From: Rhodocollybia butyracea | Taxonomy: Eukaryota; Basidiomycota; Agaricomycetes; Agaricales; Omphalotaceae | DNA length: 64,000 bases | Assembly: GCA_015501585.1 (NCBI GenBank) | Contig: JADNRY010000061.1 | Coordinates: 186,001 to 250,000, forward strand | Direction of reading: 5' to 3' | Shown here: positions 45,773 through 57,366 of the stretch, one piece after another | How the letters are laid out: every line of letters starts with the position of its first letter | Position numbering within the stretch: the stretch's first letter is position 1 | Program-made: the position numbers and the translations under genes | The notes under the pieces: model-generated | What the model was told of the DNA's origin: nothing | Databases searched by the model: none | Seen by the model: only the letters and a program-made list of their open reading frames with translations

Positions 45773-47044
45773 CTATAAGCTCGTGAGTGCCCCAGACTTT
45801 TCTTTGACATCTGCATTATATCCCGTCTTCCTGATCCAACTCTCTAGTGTATATCCACCCGGATGGATAGCCCTATTCCACTCTATATCTCTAGTCAGAA
45901 GGTCATCTCTCCAGCAATTGTACATTCCTCTAAAATTTTCTCCCATAGTACCTTGTCCTGGTAGTGCAACTTTATCCAACCAAGGATACAGATTCATATA
46001 CTCATCAACAGAGAGTCGTTTATGAATGGCTGGAATTCCTGTTACTCGCGTAAAAGTTTCGGCGAGCTGATCCATGGTCATCATCTCTGTGGCGATTTTG
46101 AGTTCTTGGCCAGAGGTTTCCGCACGATGATCGAAGGTGTAACGTGCCCACCATCCGATGTCTTCGAGGCTTATGATGGGAATGTGCCCGTCTCCAGTAG
46201 GAAGAGCAAAGACGACTGCACCATTCTCTCGCTCCGCAAGAGGTGCAAGGAGCGGCTAATGAATATATAATGAGGAAGACAGGTTGCACTCGAAAGAAGA
46301 ATGGACGTACCCCGGAAATCACGCCAGACAGGTTCTCGATGTATGGACCCGTAATGACTACGGACCACGTCAATGAGTCTCCGTTCGGAACAGAGAATTG
46401 CGATTTCAGGAAGTCGGTGACAATCCCTTTCCCATCCAAGAAATCAGTTTCCTTTCATCGAATACGAATGTAAGAAATGCTTACCCTTCGCATCGAAGTG
46501 ATTTGCCTTGTACTTGAGTTGATAGTTTCCAAGCTATGTATATGCAGCTATAAACAGCACAGTCGTTTCTGTCACTGGGATAAACGAACCTTGCTACCAT
46601 AATCGAGGCCGCTCCAGACAAAGTGCTTCATTCGCGAACGATGAGCTTGTTCGAACATCTTGATACCAAAATGAATTTCTCCCTGTTGTCCAATGTTGAA
46701 AGTGTTTATATTAACGAACGCTCCATAGCATCCTTCACATGCGGCAACGATACTGTCCAGATCATCAAAACGACCTACAAGAATGGGGGTACATGAGAGG
46801 GCCGCCGGCAGGACTTGACCTTGGAGAAAACGGAAAAACCTGTGAATAGCTCGGCGCCTAGAGACGCAAGATATTGCGCCTCTTTACTCGTCGGGTCCCG
46901 AGTAAGTGCTCTCACTGAGTACGGCGAAGCGGACCCGTCGTCCTGGGGTGCCAACAGAGAAGAAACAACTGGTCTCCCCTGAGCACCAGTGGCACCGATT
47001 ACAAGTATAAGTTTCTTTCCTGACATAGCAATTGTTGGGGGCAT
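45773..47044 (-). CDS. NmrA-like NAD(P)-binding protein (atypical SDR)
   Basis: Five exons. The Rossmann dinucleotide motif is near the start: MSGKKLILVIGATGAQGRPV (GxxGxxG), with ATG at 47026 or the upstream in-frame ATG at 47044. It continues SVRALTRDPTSKEAQYLASLGAELF, RFDDLDSIVAACEGCYGAFV, HFVWSGLDYGSK, ITGPYIENLSGV, HIPIISLEDIGWWARYTFDH and a C-terminal DDLLTRDIEWNRAIHPGGYTLESWI. This is the NmrA family, which senses NAD(P) redox state or has lost dehydrogenase activity; no SDR YxxxK pair is obvious. The GH5 gene lies 182 bp upstream on the same strand, and the pair is duplicated at 53934-56715. Confidence 0.9.
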
Positions 47045-50000
47045 CTCAGCGAGCAGGCTTTCCTTTTTAACAGCGATCTTACGGGCAACATGGCATGCCC
47101 GAAATCGCTTATCTAGCCACTGAGACTGTATCTTACCGAGACTCCTGACCAATTAGTACTCACAACTTACAAATACAATCGCTGGACGATGACATATAAC
47201 TAACTGGCTCGGGGATGGGGGTGAAGTTATCGTTTATATATTACAATCTGAGACCTCTCGAAGTAACCAAAAAATGAAATAAAATAAAAAAGCGGCTCAG
47301 TCGCTGATTCAAGTAGTGAATCCATCGCAAACACTCGCGTTATGGACTTGAGAGGGGTCTTGGTAAGATATCCAAGTTGGACTCCATCAAAGTACGACCT
47401 ATGATGCAGTATCGTTATAAACCAATGTTTTAATGCGGAATTACAACCACCGAACGCACCATTCTCGAGAGAGATTTGCGGCCAAGGTGGAAACTTCCAC
47501 TTTGAAGTTCCAAAACTACAGCATGGTCATCATCACTGATGCGAGTCACGTAGAGGGCACGACTCACTATCCATCCTGCTCCCTGGGAATACGCTAATTT
47601 CTGTGCATCAGCCCATTGGCTTAGAAACTCGTCAGTAGCATCAAACTGCGTAGGAAGACCCCATTCTGAAATGTGTTCAGTCAAGGGGAAGTGTTCCATG
47701 GAGAGGACGCACCTCCAAACCAGAGAGGGCTGTTCCCCAAAGCAGCGTCAGCTTGAACACGGTTCAGATCTAGAAGCGGTTGATAAGAGATTGATGAATC
47801 AGGCGAAAGAAACAACATTTACTGCAGATAGATTGCATATATGCTTCCGGAGTAGGATCTGCCACACCCTGTGACTACTTGGGACAAAGTTCGACAGAAA
47901 TATTGCGAGAAGCACTTACACCGAAGCTATTACATATTCAGATGAGCAGGGATACAATCTAGCGATATATACCGACTTACACGTAGTAGAGATGATTATC
48001 GTATGCCTGAGGTCCCATAGCGGCGGCGGCAGGGTTGGGGGATTATCGTTCTGCCAGTTCACGTCCATAAAGCTACAGAAAAAAACCTTAGTTCAAAAGT
48101 GAAGGCATCGCTTGATTCAACATACTTAGTTGTCAAGGGCGGTTGTCCATTGGGAGATTTTGTAAGGTCAAACTCCGTGTCTTCGGTTGATGCTATCTCT
48201 GCAAGGATGGTTGCAGCGTTTTCGAGAGCAGTTTGAACCGTAGGATTAAGGCGGGAGTTGCCCTGGTTGCTGCTGCTGAATGCAATGATAGCCTGTGTGG
48301 CGTTGAAGGAAGTTGGCGAGCTAGTGGCGTTTATTTGAAGAGCAGCCTCTACGAATCGCACAACAGAGACGAAATTTTCTTGGTCTATAAAGCCACAGCG
48401 CGGTTAGTTAGTACGACGCAAGATCACGAGAAAAACTAGCAAGCAAACGTACAAGTTCCATATCCTGGGGTTTGTGCCGCATCCATAATAGGCTCATTCA
48501 CAGCCTCGAGTGCAAAAACAGAACCAAAGGCTGGGTGGAGATGAGTGAGGCCTGTGAACACACCAGCCCAGGTCAAGGCACGGAGGTAGTTAGCATCCGT
48601 CTATCGAATGATTCAAGTCTATACCAGAATAATCGATGACAAAATTCTACTCACATAAAATTCTACATCAGTTGTGCAGCTTCGAGTAGTGTCAGAATAT
48701 AATCAGGACCGTGGATAGAGAACATACTGCCCCGTGAACATTTGTTCAGAGTCCTGAACCTATCATTTTTTAAAAATAAACCATGCGTTTGAACTAAAAA
48801 AAGAACTTACTCCAGGGAGTGCATGATGATCAAGGATGACGGAAATCCCAGCCTCTTGTAGTTGACCCAAGCCCTGAATCTAAAAGTAGAATTGTCCAAG
48901 GCTGAGCTGGCCGTATGATAGGCTAAAATGATAATTACAAGGGCGACCATTCCCCCGCGAGGATAAAACTCCACGGTCCGGTTCACCAATTGCTCAACGA
49001 TCCAATAACCCATCTACGAAGCTGCTGAGAAAAGGCAATTTTTACTAAAATGAAACTAGCTCACCGGAATGCGAACGGTGTTAAGACCGAGCTCTTGAAT
49101 AGTATCGACGTCGGTCTGATTAAACCAGGTATTCCTACAGAACGAATCAGAGAAAAATCTCTAGTTCACTGGTTGTTGTATACCAATGCTCAGCAAATAT
49201 CTCATCAACGGTGTCCGGAAAAGCTTGAGCAAACGGGCTGGAAAAGTAGTTAGAAAGGCTTACATTACCACTGAAACTGTGGTCATACAATTCGCTGGCA
49301 ATACAAGAAGAACAAGTCGAGCAGCTCTCCCCGCCCATGTTGAGCCATTCTACAGATGCGTGTGGTCAATTAGCGTCCAAGGTCAACGAAGAGTAAATAT
49401 ACCTTGCGGAAGCATCCATGCTTCGAGTACCAGCCTAACCAAAAGGTTCATAGATGAGGGGTGCTACGGAATATTAATTGTACCAAGATCCCAGATTAAC
49501 TCCATAAATTTTGCTCGGCATCAAGCCAGCTATCACAGCTGTACCAGAAAAAAGGGCTGAAAGCGACAAGAGAGAGAGACGCATGAGGAAAATGCTGAAT
49601 CTCTCAGAGAGAGAAGCATTCTTTATATCCTTGATTTTTCAGGCCGAATTGTAATTCCAGAAATACGTTTGCTGGACCATACGACAGTGTGACACGTCAG
49701 AGACAAACTTATTTTTTTTCAAAGGACCCGGTGGTGGTGGCAGGAACAAACGAAAACTAATTAGGTTTGCTCTCCTTGAAGTTCTATCCGTCTGATTATA
49801 ACAATCACATGGATTGAGCGAGAGGCGAGCAGAAATAGTACGAGCTCTTCCGCGGGTTAGGCGCGCGAGCGACCCAGAAGCTACGCGGAGCGAGTAAGAT
49901 CAACATACCCGACGCGGTACGTTGAATCTGTTCGTACCTTGTCCAAGAAGTAGAAGGCACATGATGTTCCAGAACAGAAAAATGCCATTATACTCCATCG

Positions 50001-50157
50001 TGCCTTGGAACTCGCCCGTATGGTGAAAAATTAATGACGGACTCGGAGAATATGTCTCCCAGACTGTCTCTCAGAAGGTTCACGGGGCATGAAACAGCGT
50101 GAGGTTCAGAGCTACGATGGGTCGGTCGCAAAATCCGATACTCCGTCTCTGCAAGGA
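46815..50157. repeat. Segmental duplication, copy 1 (NmrA start + GH5 + upstream region)
   Basis: Matches 53934-57366 in the same orientation almost continuously, including introns and about 0.55 kb upstream of the GH5 gene. Similarity stops near 50157, where the two copies diverge after CTCCGTCTCTGCAAG. Confidence 0.85.
47227..49584 (-). CDS. GH5 exo-beta-1,3-glucanase (glucan 1,3-beta-glucosidase), copy 1
   Basis: A secreted enzyme made of many small exons. The signal peptide is MRLSLLSLSALFSGTAVIA, then KIYGVNLGSW|LVLEAWMLPQ, WLNMGGESCSTCSSC, NTVRIPMGYWIVEQ, ISVILDHHALPGVQDS and TGLTHLHPAFGSVFALEAVNEP. The NEP holds the general acid/base Glu. A central linker-like region follows, then YDNHLYYVF, LWFGEWGLPTQFD (EWG holds the nucleophile Glu) and GAGWIFWNFKVE. 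The final exon (YFDGVQLGYLTK) ends at 47227 in a hydrophobic, unusual tail. Both catalytic Glu residues are present and all junctions I checked keep frame. It trims beta-1,3-glucan of the wall or of extracellular glucan. Confidence 0.88.
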
Positions 50158-50585
50158 AGGTAAGGGTTAGTCTCGTTTTCTAGGATCGACAGCTTAGTGC
50201 GGTGAGAATTGTTACGATCTTCTTAGCTTAGTCATCTAAGAATAGCGCCAAGTTCAACTGGCCTTTCTACGCTCTCATTTTTATTGGGTTTGTTTCAATG
50301 CTAAGCACATAGTGCATGCGTGTAACCATTATAAAAATCGTCATCGGCACATCATTCCCTTTTTCATCCCAGAATGCGCCCAAACTAACCTTTTCTTTGC
50401 CTTTTCTCCCTACAGCCTTAGCCTACATGCTTGCTACATGCCTTGAAGTCAACAATCAAATTTTGTCTGGACATTGAAACTGCTGGATTGGGTCCCTTGG
50501 GTGTTATTATTATTTTAGACAAATTACTGGTAGTGGAATGTATCATGAATCCAATGAAGGGATTCTGTGGTGATTCATTACTGTA
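50158..50585. other. Spacer between the two duplicated units
   Basis: No gene is seen. It leads into the TA-flanked element at 50586. Confidence 0.4.
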
Positions 50586-50853
50586 CTAATCAGAACAGTT
50601 CGTCAGGGGGTGTGACCCGTGACCAGCCCGACGAAATTTTTATTTCGTCGGGTCAACCCTCGGCCTGTGACTGAGGAAATTTTTCGTCAATCAAGGTCAA
50701 ATTTAACACTTTTTCTCGTGTTTTCAAGGGAGAAAAAAGAACATTTTGTGACCAATGAATATGGGATTCGTCGGGACGCTGAGTGACCGGTGACCTCTGT
50801 GACAATTCTTTGGAGGTCTCTGTGACCTGTGACCGACGAAGTGTTCTGATTAG
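50586..50853. mobile_element. 268-bp MITE with TA target-site duplication (Tc1/mariner-like ends)
   Basis: Terminal inverted repeats CTAATCAGAACA(G/C)TTCGTC, with one mismatch in about 19 bp, are flanked by TA on both sides (50584-50585 and 50854-50855). The subterminal parts are built of GTGACC-type repeats on both sides, and there is an internal hairpin ACGAAA-TTTCGT near 50640. No coding capacity: a non-autonomous element. Confidence 0.75.
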
Positions 50854-50999
50854 TAGTACAGCATATTGGGTATGTCAGCTACTCACTTGGAGGCTACAGC
50901 TTTCTTTTGATTCTTATATCAGGAATTCTGAATCTCATTTAGACATGCAACCGGTGAAGTGGCCTGAGCTGCTAACCAAGGGATGTACACTGATATGGA

Positions 51000-51627
51000 T
51001 AGGGATCCGCACCGTATAATTTACGGTCACTTACGGTATACGGTAGGACCGTAACCGTAACCGTAAAGAGATCCAAAAAGCCTCTTACGGTTACGGTTAC
51101 GGGTATTATACGGTAATTTTACGGTATACGGCCGTATAAAAATTACTAAGACCTAATACTTGAACTTTGCGCATATATACTCGCTTTGAATACAAGCTCA
51201 AGAGTCTCATGTTGATTCTGGTATAGTATCACCACACAAACGGTCTCTGCATTCAAACAGAGGACCACCTCAACAACAAGTATATTAATTCCCACAGTGA
51301 TCTGATGTGGTGATGAAAGCTTATACCATTTTTCCTGACGTTGAGGGCTCGATTTCAGAAAGCAAGCAATTCTTTCCAACGGAAATACCATTGGTGGTAT
51401 CCATATGAATAGAAAAGCAGTCAGATAACCTCCTTGCCGTTGTTGGCTCCTGGGTAATTTTACGGGCCATATGGTACCCGTATACGGCCGTACATATACG
51501 GTCAGTATACGGTATACGGGAGTACCGTAACCGTAAACTAGCTTTGCAAGCCTTATACGGTACGGTTACGGGTACCCGTAAAACCGTAACCGTAAACTGT
51601 ATTATACGGTTACGGTGCGGATCCCTA
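51000..51627. mobile_element. 628-bp non-autonomous hAT-like transposon
   Basis: The ends TAGGGATCCGCACCGTA and its inverse are identical over 17 bp and flanked by a perfect 8-bp target duplication GATATGGA (50992-50999 and 51628-51635). Eight-bp duplications and TAGGG/CAGGG ends are typical of the hAT superfamily. Both subterminal regions are packed with ACCGTAA/TTACGGT motifs in both orientations, as expected for transposase-binding sites. No transposase is encoded inside. Confidence 0.88.
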
Positions 51628-51757
51628 GATATGGATGTACTTGCGAGTGTGGGCCATCGCGCTGAGCGCGTGGCAGGTACGAGTCCTGTATGCTGCTAGT
51701 TCATTCTATTACTGTGACTCATGCATAAACCTCTTGGTTGTGCCGCTGCAATGTATA

Positions 51758-52171
51758 TCAGGGAAAAAGAAATTTGAAGCTCAAGTACAAGGAGGTTGGC
51801 TCAACTCCAGAAAGGCGGAGAGAGCTTGGAGTTTCGGGAAGGACGACAGCCTCACCATGTCTTGTTCGTTGATCAACATTGTCGGTGTTTGTCATTGGGG
51901 TAAAAAGTGGTGGTTCTATATCCACTGCTCTGTACATTCGAGATATGGTGCCTAGGTGGTCTTGAACTACTCTGTCTACTCTGTTCAGAGAAGTGTACTC
52001 TGGAAGCTCAGTATCTTGGTCATACAGGAAAGTTAGCCTTGTACAAATATGCGGTCGAATCAATGTACCCATCAGGTGAAGAGCACCGTTCAAGTATTTC
52101 TCCTCCATCCAGAGAGCCATTAGGGGCCCGGGAACTTTGAGAAAGTTCAACTGCACTAGGATTGGATTCAT
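51758..52171 (-). CDS. Hypothetical open frame, possibly a decayed mobile-element gene
   Basis: A 137-codon frame between the hAT-like element and the second duplicated unit (start MNPILVQLNFLKVPGPL, later WMEEKYLNGALHLMG and RTRHGEAVVLPETP). Upstream, near 52260-52370, another short stretch reads as coding (NIFFKMNYIFSTGSECIS, then TDWDP and stop). I recognise no family. Its setting beside transposons suggests a degraded element gene rather than a host gene. Confidence 0.3.
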   Translation of the reverse strand: MNPILVQLNFLKVPGPLMALWMEEKYLNGALHLMGTLIRPHICTRLTFLYDQDTELPEYTSLNRVDRVVQDHLGTISRMYRAVDIEPPLFTPMTNTDNVDQRTRHGEAVVLPETPSSLRLSGVEPTSLYLSFKFLFP

Positions 52172-53838
52172 GTTGAAGTACCCAGTTGATTACTACCAAA
52201 TGTTAGTACAAGCCCTGGACATTAGTCAGAACTTACTTTCATGCTAGCGCACCTGCTAAGGGTCCCAATCAGTTGGAAAATGAACCTCCCATTTGTGAAG
52301 GCGCCCAAGGACGGAGATACATTCAGAGCCAGTAGAAAAGATGTAGTTCATCTTGAAGAAGATGTTCTGCAAACAGTCAATGATTAATGAGTGGGACTAC
52401 CCGAAACTCAACACACCCCAAGACATGTCAGTTTTGAATCGGTCCCTGTTTTCTTGACTGAACCTCCTGGGCAATATAAAGTCTTGTTCCAAACTCTAGC
52501 AAAATATTCAACAAGCGATTGGAAAACCATGAATAAGCAGCAAACCTAGGGTCATGTCAGCGCCATGAAAACAGAAAACAGTAGTGGTTGAAGTTGTGGA
52601 TGATGGCAATAAATATGTTGCAGGAAGCAGAGTGCAATCAAGTCACAAGTGCATGGACTGCAGCCACCACCAGTAAAAGAAAAAAACCAAGGAGATAGAC
52701 TTGAGCGAGGTTGAGAACTGGAAGTAGTGAGAAACGCTGTGTGATAAAAAAAAAGACACTGCATTGGACCGCGACTCCATGAGTTTGCGAATTAGAGGTG
52801 TGCAGCCTGCAGCAGAAACGGCGTTTAGTGTCAGAAGATCGAACAAAGAAAACGCCAGTGAGAGCAGCAGTGCCGGACCATAGAGACAATCAGAGAAGGA
52901 TCAACTTACTGATGTAGAACGGAAGAAGAAGAAGAAAAGCGGAAGTCAGAGGTTGCAAATCGCAGAGTTACATCTGCAAACTTCGAAGCAATTTAGGTAT
53001 CAAGAGATTTGGAGCAGGGTGTGCAGAAGTTGCCTTTTGAGAGTGGTAGGAAACAGAAGTACCGAAAACAAGGAACAATATTGCGTGATGATGAGTAGGT
53101 GCAGTGGGCAAAAGAGCGTAGAGTATGTTGAGATAATGGTCACGAGCATGACGAGTTCTGCTGCTCATGTTGTTTACTTTTATTGATGTACTATATATAT
53201 GTAGCTGAGACTTGAGGAACCTTGCGCTTTTGACTCAAGGTTCCCTGCCTATCTGAATTTATTTGCTGTTCTATTCTTTCTGCCGTATCTCTCAGCATTT
53301 TTATTCAACAGAGTATGTGGATGAGCAATCAGAAAGTCACATGGGATATGCTTTGACATTCCAAATATATCGAAACGAAATCCTAATTGGGTCAACCGGA
53401 TTTGGACGAAATCAGGCTTAATCGGGAAAAGTTCTCACGCAAAACCCGCCATAAGGACGAGCCTTCATTACATTCAGGACTCGTAACTTGGGCACTCAGA
53501 AAGTAACAGTCCAGGTATTTTCTGGCAATATCTCAGCAACAACTTTGAATTTTGACTAGGTCTATTGAAGTTGTGAACTTAATCTGAAGTACATTGTGGC
53601 CTTCCTGAGAATCGAGATAGCTAATTAGATATGGATATGAGAAATGGCCATTATATAAGGAATTCCTAAAAATCCAGGAAATCTGCAGCAGCAGATAATT
53701 TCTTTCAGACCAAGCCATGTTCACCATTGGAAAGAGCAACATTGAAAATGGTAGTAACCAGTTTGACTCAGACCTAACTTCCAAGTATACTTGGAACCGG
53801 ACTCATGTCCATCTTTACTTGTAGGACTTAACTCAGAG
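52172..53838. other. Gene-poor accessory spacer
   Basis: Short frames only, several of them on overlapping strands near 52560-53190. Immediately left of the A tract the sequence AGGACTTAACTCAGAG still resembles the intron of the intact NmrA gene (46810 region), so the duplication may reach slightly further left. Confidence 0.4.

Positions 53839-53933
<95 letters not shown>
53839..53933. repeat. 95-nt uninterrupted A tract
   Basis: Ninety-five consecutive A on the plus strand, then C and six more A. At the corresponding place the intact copy has only a short A-rich stretch (GAGAAAACGGAAAAACC near 46825), which is the first intron of the NmrA-like gene. It may be an expanded homopolymer or an assembly artefact. 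Confidence 0.85.
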
Positions 53934-53934
<1 letters not shown>

Positions 53935-54128
53935 AAAAAACCCGTGAATAGCTTGGCATCTAGAGATGCAAGAAATTGCGCCTCTTTACTCGTCGGGCCC
54001 CGAGTAGGTGCTCTTACTGAGTATGGGGAAGTGGACCCGTCATGCCAGGGTGCCAACAGAGAAGAAACAACTGGTATCCCCTGAGCACCGGTGGCACTGA
54101 TTACAAGTATAAGCTTCTTCCCTGGCAT
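53934..54128 (-). pseudogene. Truncated NmrA-like gene, copy 2 (first exon only)
   Basis: Only the exon with the dinucleotide motif remains: MPGKKLILVISATGAQGIPV, where the first Gly of GATGAQG is changed to Ser. It continues to LDAKLFTG, after which the sequence enters the T tract on this strand (the 95-nt A tract). The remaining exons are absent from the window on this side. Confidence 0.85.
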
Positions 54129-54314
54129 AACAATTGTTGGGGCCTGGGGGCATCTCGGTGAGCAGGTTTTCCTTTTAACAGTGATCCTACGGACAACATG
54201 GCATGCCCGAAATCGCTTATCTACTAGTCATTCAGACTAAATCTTACCGAGACTCCAGCCAATTATTATTCACAACTTACAGATGCAATCACTGGATGAT
54301 GACATACAACTGGC

Positions 54315-56715
54315 TCAGGGACTTGGGGTGTTATTGTGTATATTAAGTATCTGAAACCTCTCGAAGTAACCAAAATAAAAAAAATAAAAAAGCTGCTCAG
54401 TCGCTGATTCACGATGTAGTCGTGAATCCATCGCAAACACTCGCGTTATGGACTTGAGAGGGGTCCTTGGTAAGATAACCAAGTTTGACTCCATCAAAGT
54501 ACGACCTATGGTGCAATATCGTTATAAACCAATGCTTTAATGCGGAAGTAAAATCAATGAACGCACCATTCTCGAGAGAGATTCCCGGCCAAGGTGGAAA
54601 CTTCTACTTTGAAGTTCCAAAACTACAGCACGGTTCGTCATCACTGATGCGATTCACGTAGAGGGCAACTCACTATCCATCCTGCTCCTTGGGAATATGC
54701 TAATTTCTGCGCATCAGCCCATTGGCTTAGAAACTCGTCAGTAGCATCAAACTGCGTAGGAAGACCCCATTCTGAAATTTGTTCAGTCAGTTGGAAGTGT
54801 TACATGGGGAGAACGCACCTCCAAACCAGAGAGGACTGTTCCCCAAAGCAGCGTCAGCTTGAACACGGTTCAGATCTAGAAGCGGTTGATAAGAAATTGA
54901 TAAATAAGGCGAAAGAAATAATATTTACTGCAGATAGATTGCATATATGCTTCCGGAGTGGGATCTGCCACACCCTGTGACTACTTGAGACAAGGTTCGA
55001 CTACAGTATTACTAGAAGCACTTACACCGAAGCTATTACATATTTAGATGAGCAGGGATACAATCTAGCGATATATATACCGACTTACACGTAGTAGAGA
55101 TGATTATCGTATGCCTGAGGTCCCATAGCGGCGGCGGCAGGGTTGGGGGGATTGTCGTTCTGCCAGTTAACGTCCATAAAGCTATGGAGAAAAACATTAG
55201 TTCAAAAGTAGCGACATCGCTTTATTCAACATACTTGGTTGTCAAGGGAGGTTGTCCACGGGCAGATTTTATAAGGTCAAACTCCGTGTCTTTGGTTAAT
55301 GCTATCTCTGCAAGGATAATTGCAGCGTTGATGAGAGCAGTTTGCACCGTAGGATTAAGGCGGGAGCTGTTCTGGTTGCTGTTGCTGAATTCGATGATAG
55401 CCTGCGTGGCGTTTGAGGAACTTGCTTGCGAGCTAGGGACGTTTATTCCGAGGGATTCCTCTACAGAACGCACAACAGAGACGAAATTTTGTTGGTCTAT
55501 AAAACCACAGCGCTTGGTTAGTACGACCAGGATCGCAAGAAAAGTTAGGCAAACGTACAAGTTCCATATCCGGGGGTTTGTGCCGCATCCATAATAGGCT
55601 CATTCACAGCCTCGAGTGCGAAAACAGAACCAAAAGCTGGATGAAGGTGAGTGAGGCCTGTGAACACACCAGCCCAGGTCAAAGCACGGAGGTAGTTGGC
55701 GTCCGTCTTTCGAATGATTCAAGTCTATACCAGAATAATCGATGACAGAATTCTACTCACATAAAATTCAACATTAGTTGTGCAGCTTCGAGTAGTGTCA
55801 GCATGTATTGCCTCAAAACCGTGGACAGAGCACATACTGCCCAGTAAACATCTGTTCAGAGTCCTGAACCTATATATCTTTTTAATAAACCATGCGTTTG
55901 AACTAAAAAAAGAACTTACTCCAGGGAGTGCATGATGGTCAAGGATGACGGAAATTCCAGCCTCTTGTAGTTGACCCAAGCCCCGAATCTAACAGTAGAA
56001 TTGTCCAAGGTTGAGCTGGCCGCATGATAGGCTAAAATGATACTTACAAGGGCGACCATTCCTCCGCGAGGATAAAACTCCACGGTCCGGTCCACCAATT
56101 GCTCAACGATCCAATAACCCATCTACGAAGCTGTTGAGAAAGGCGATTTTAACTAAACTGAAAGTAGTTTAGCTCACCGGAATGCGAACGGTGTTGAGAC
56201 CGAGCTCTTTGATAGTATCAACGTCTGTCTGATTAAACCAGGTATTCCTACAGAACGAATCAGAGAAAAATCTCCAGTTCATTGATTGTTGTATACCAAT
56301 GCCCAGCAAAGATCCCATCAACGGTGTCCGGAAACGCTTGAGCAAATGGGCTGGAGAGTTGGTTAGACAGGGTTACATTACCACTGAAACTGTGGTCATA
56401 CAATTCGCTGGCAATACAAGAAGAACAAGTCGAGCAGCTCTCCCCGCCCATGTTGAGCCATTCTACAGATACGTGTGGTCAATTAGCGTCCAAGATCAAT
56501 AAAGGGAGTAGACTTACCTTGCGGAGCATCCATGCTTCGAGTACCAGCCTAACCAAAAGGTTCATAGATGAGGAGGGTGCTGTTACGAAATATGTTACGA
56601 AATATGATTCGTACCAAGAACCCAGATTCACTCCATAAATTTTGCTCGGCATCGAGCCAGCTATCACAGCTGTCCCAGAAAAAAGAGCTGAAAGCGACAA
56701 GAGAGAGAAACGCAT
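54315..56715 (-). pseudogene. GH5 exo-beta-1,3-glucanase, copy 2 (pseudogene)
   Basis: Closely similar to copy 1 along its whole length, with the signal peptide (MRFSLLSLSALFSGTAVIAG), the GHWYTT region, YWIVEQLVDRTVEFYPRGG and the C-terminal exon still recognisable. A single base is missing in the exon reading MLPQ in copy 1 (about 56524), which shifts the frame at the following splice junction. Near the nucleophile-proximal C-terminal region, small indels (about 54632 and 54667) disrupt the last introns and exons. Because several independent lesions are present, sequencing error alone is unlikely. Confidence 0.8.
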
Positions 56716-57366
56716 GGGGAGAATACTGAATCTCCCAGAGTGAGAGAAGCATTCTTTATATCGTTGATCTTTTAAACCGAATTGTAATTCCCGAAATACG
56801 TTTGTTGGATCATACGACAATGCGACACGTCAGAGATAGACTTATTGTTTTTACAAAGGACCCGGTGGGTGGCAGGAACAAACGAAAACTAATTAGGTTT
56901 GCTCTCTTTGAAGTTCTAGCCGTCTGACCTCCGTCACCTTATGGGAATCACATGGATTCAGCGAAAGACGAGCAGAAATAGTACGAACTCTTCCGCGGGT
57001 TTGACGCGCGAGCGACTCAGAAGCTACCCGAAGCGAGTAAGATCAACGTACCCGACGCGGTTCTTGGGCGGACAGCATAACAGCATAACGGGGAGAGGCT
57101 TGAAGCTTAGTTGAAGAACAATGTTAACGTTGAATCTGTTCGTACCTTGTCCAAGAAGTAGAAGACACATGATGTTCCATAACAGAGAAATGCCATTATA
57201 CTCTATCATGTCCTGAAACCTCGTCTGTATGGCGAAAAATTAATGACGGGCCCGGAGAATATGTCTCCCAGACTGTCTCTCAGAAAGTTCACGGGACATG
57301 AAATAGCATGAGGTTCAGAGGTACGATGGGTCGGTCGCAAAATCCGATACTCCGTCTCTGCAAGAA

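Larger units (their letters stand above)
53934..57366. repeat. Segmental duplication, copy 2
   Basis: Second copy of the NmrA-GH5 unit. It differs from copy 1 by scattered substitutions and by about 65 extra bases near 57061-57128 that are absent at about 49920. Similarity ends near 57366. Confidence 0.85.

Noticed and set aside
53721..54128. Minus-strand frame with a long poly-Phe run (and poly-Lys on the plus strand)
   Set aside because: The homopolymer is only translation of the 95-nt A tract; the real content is the truncated NmrA exon.
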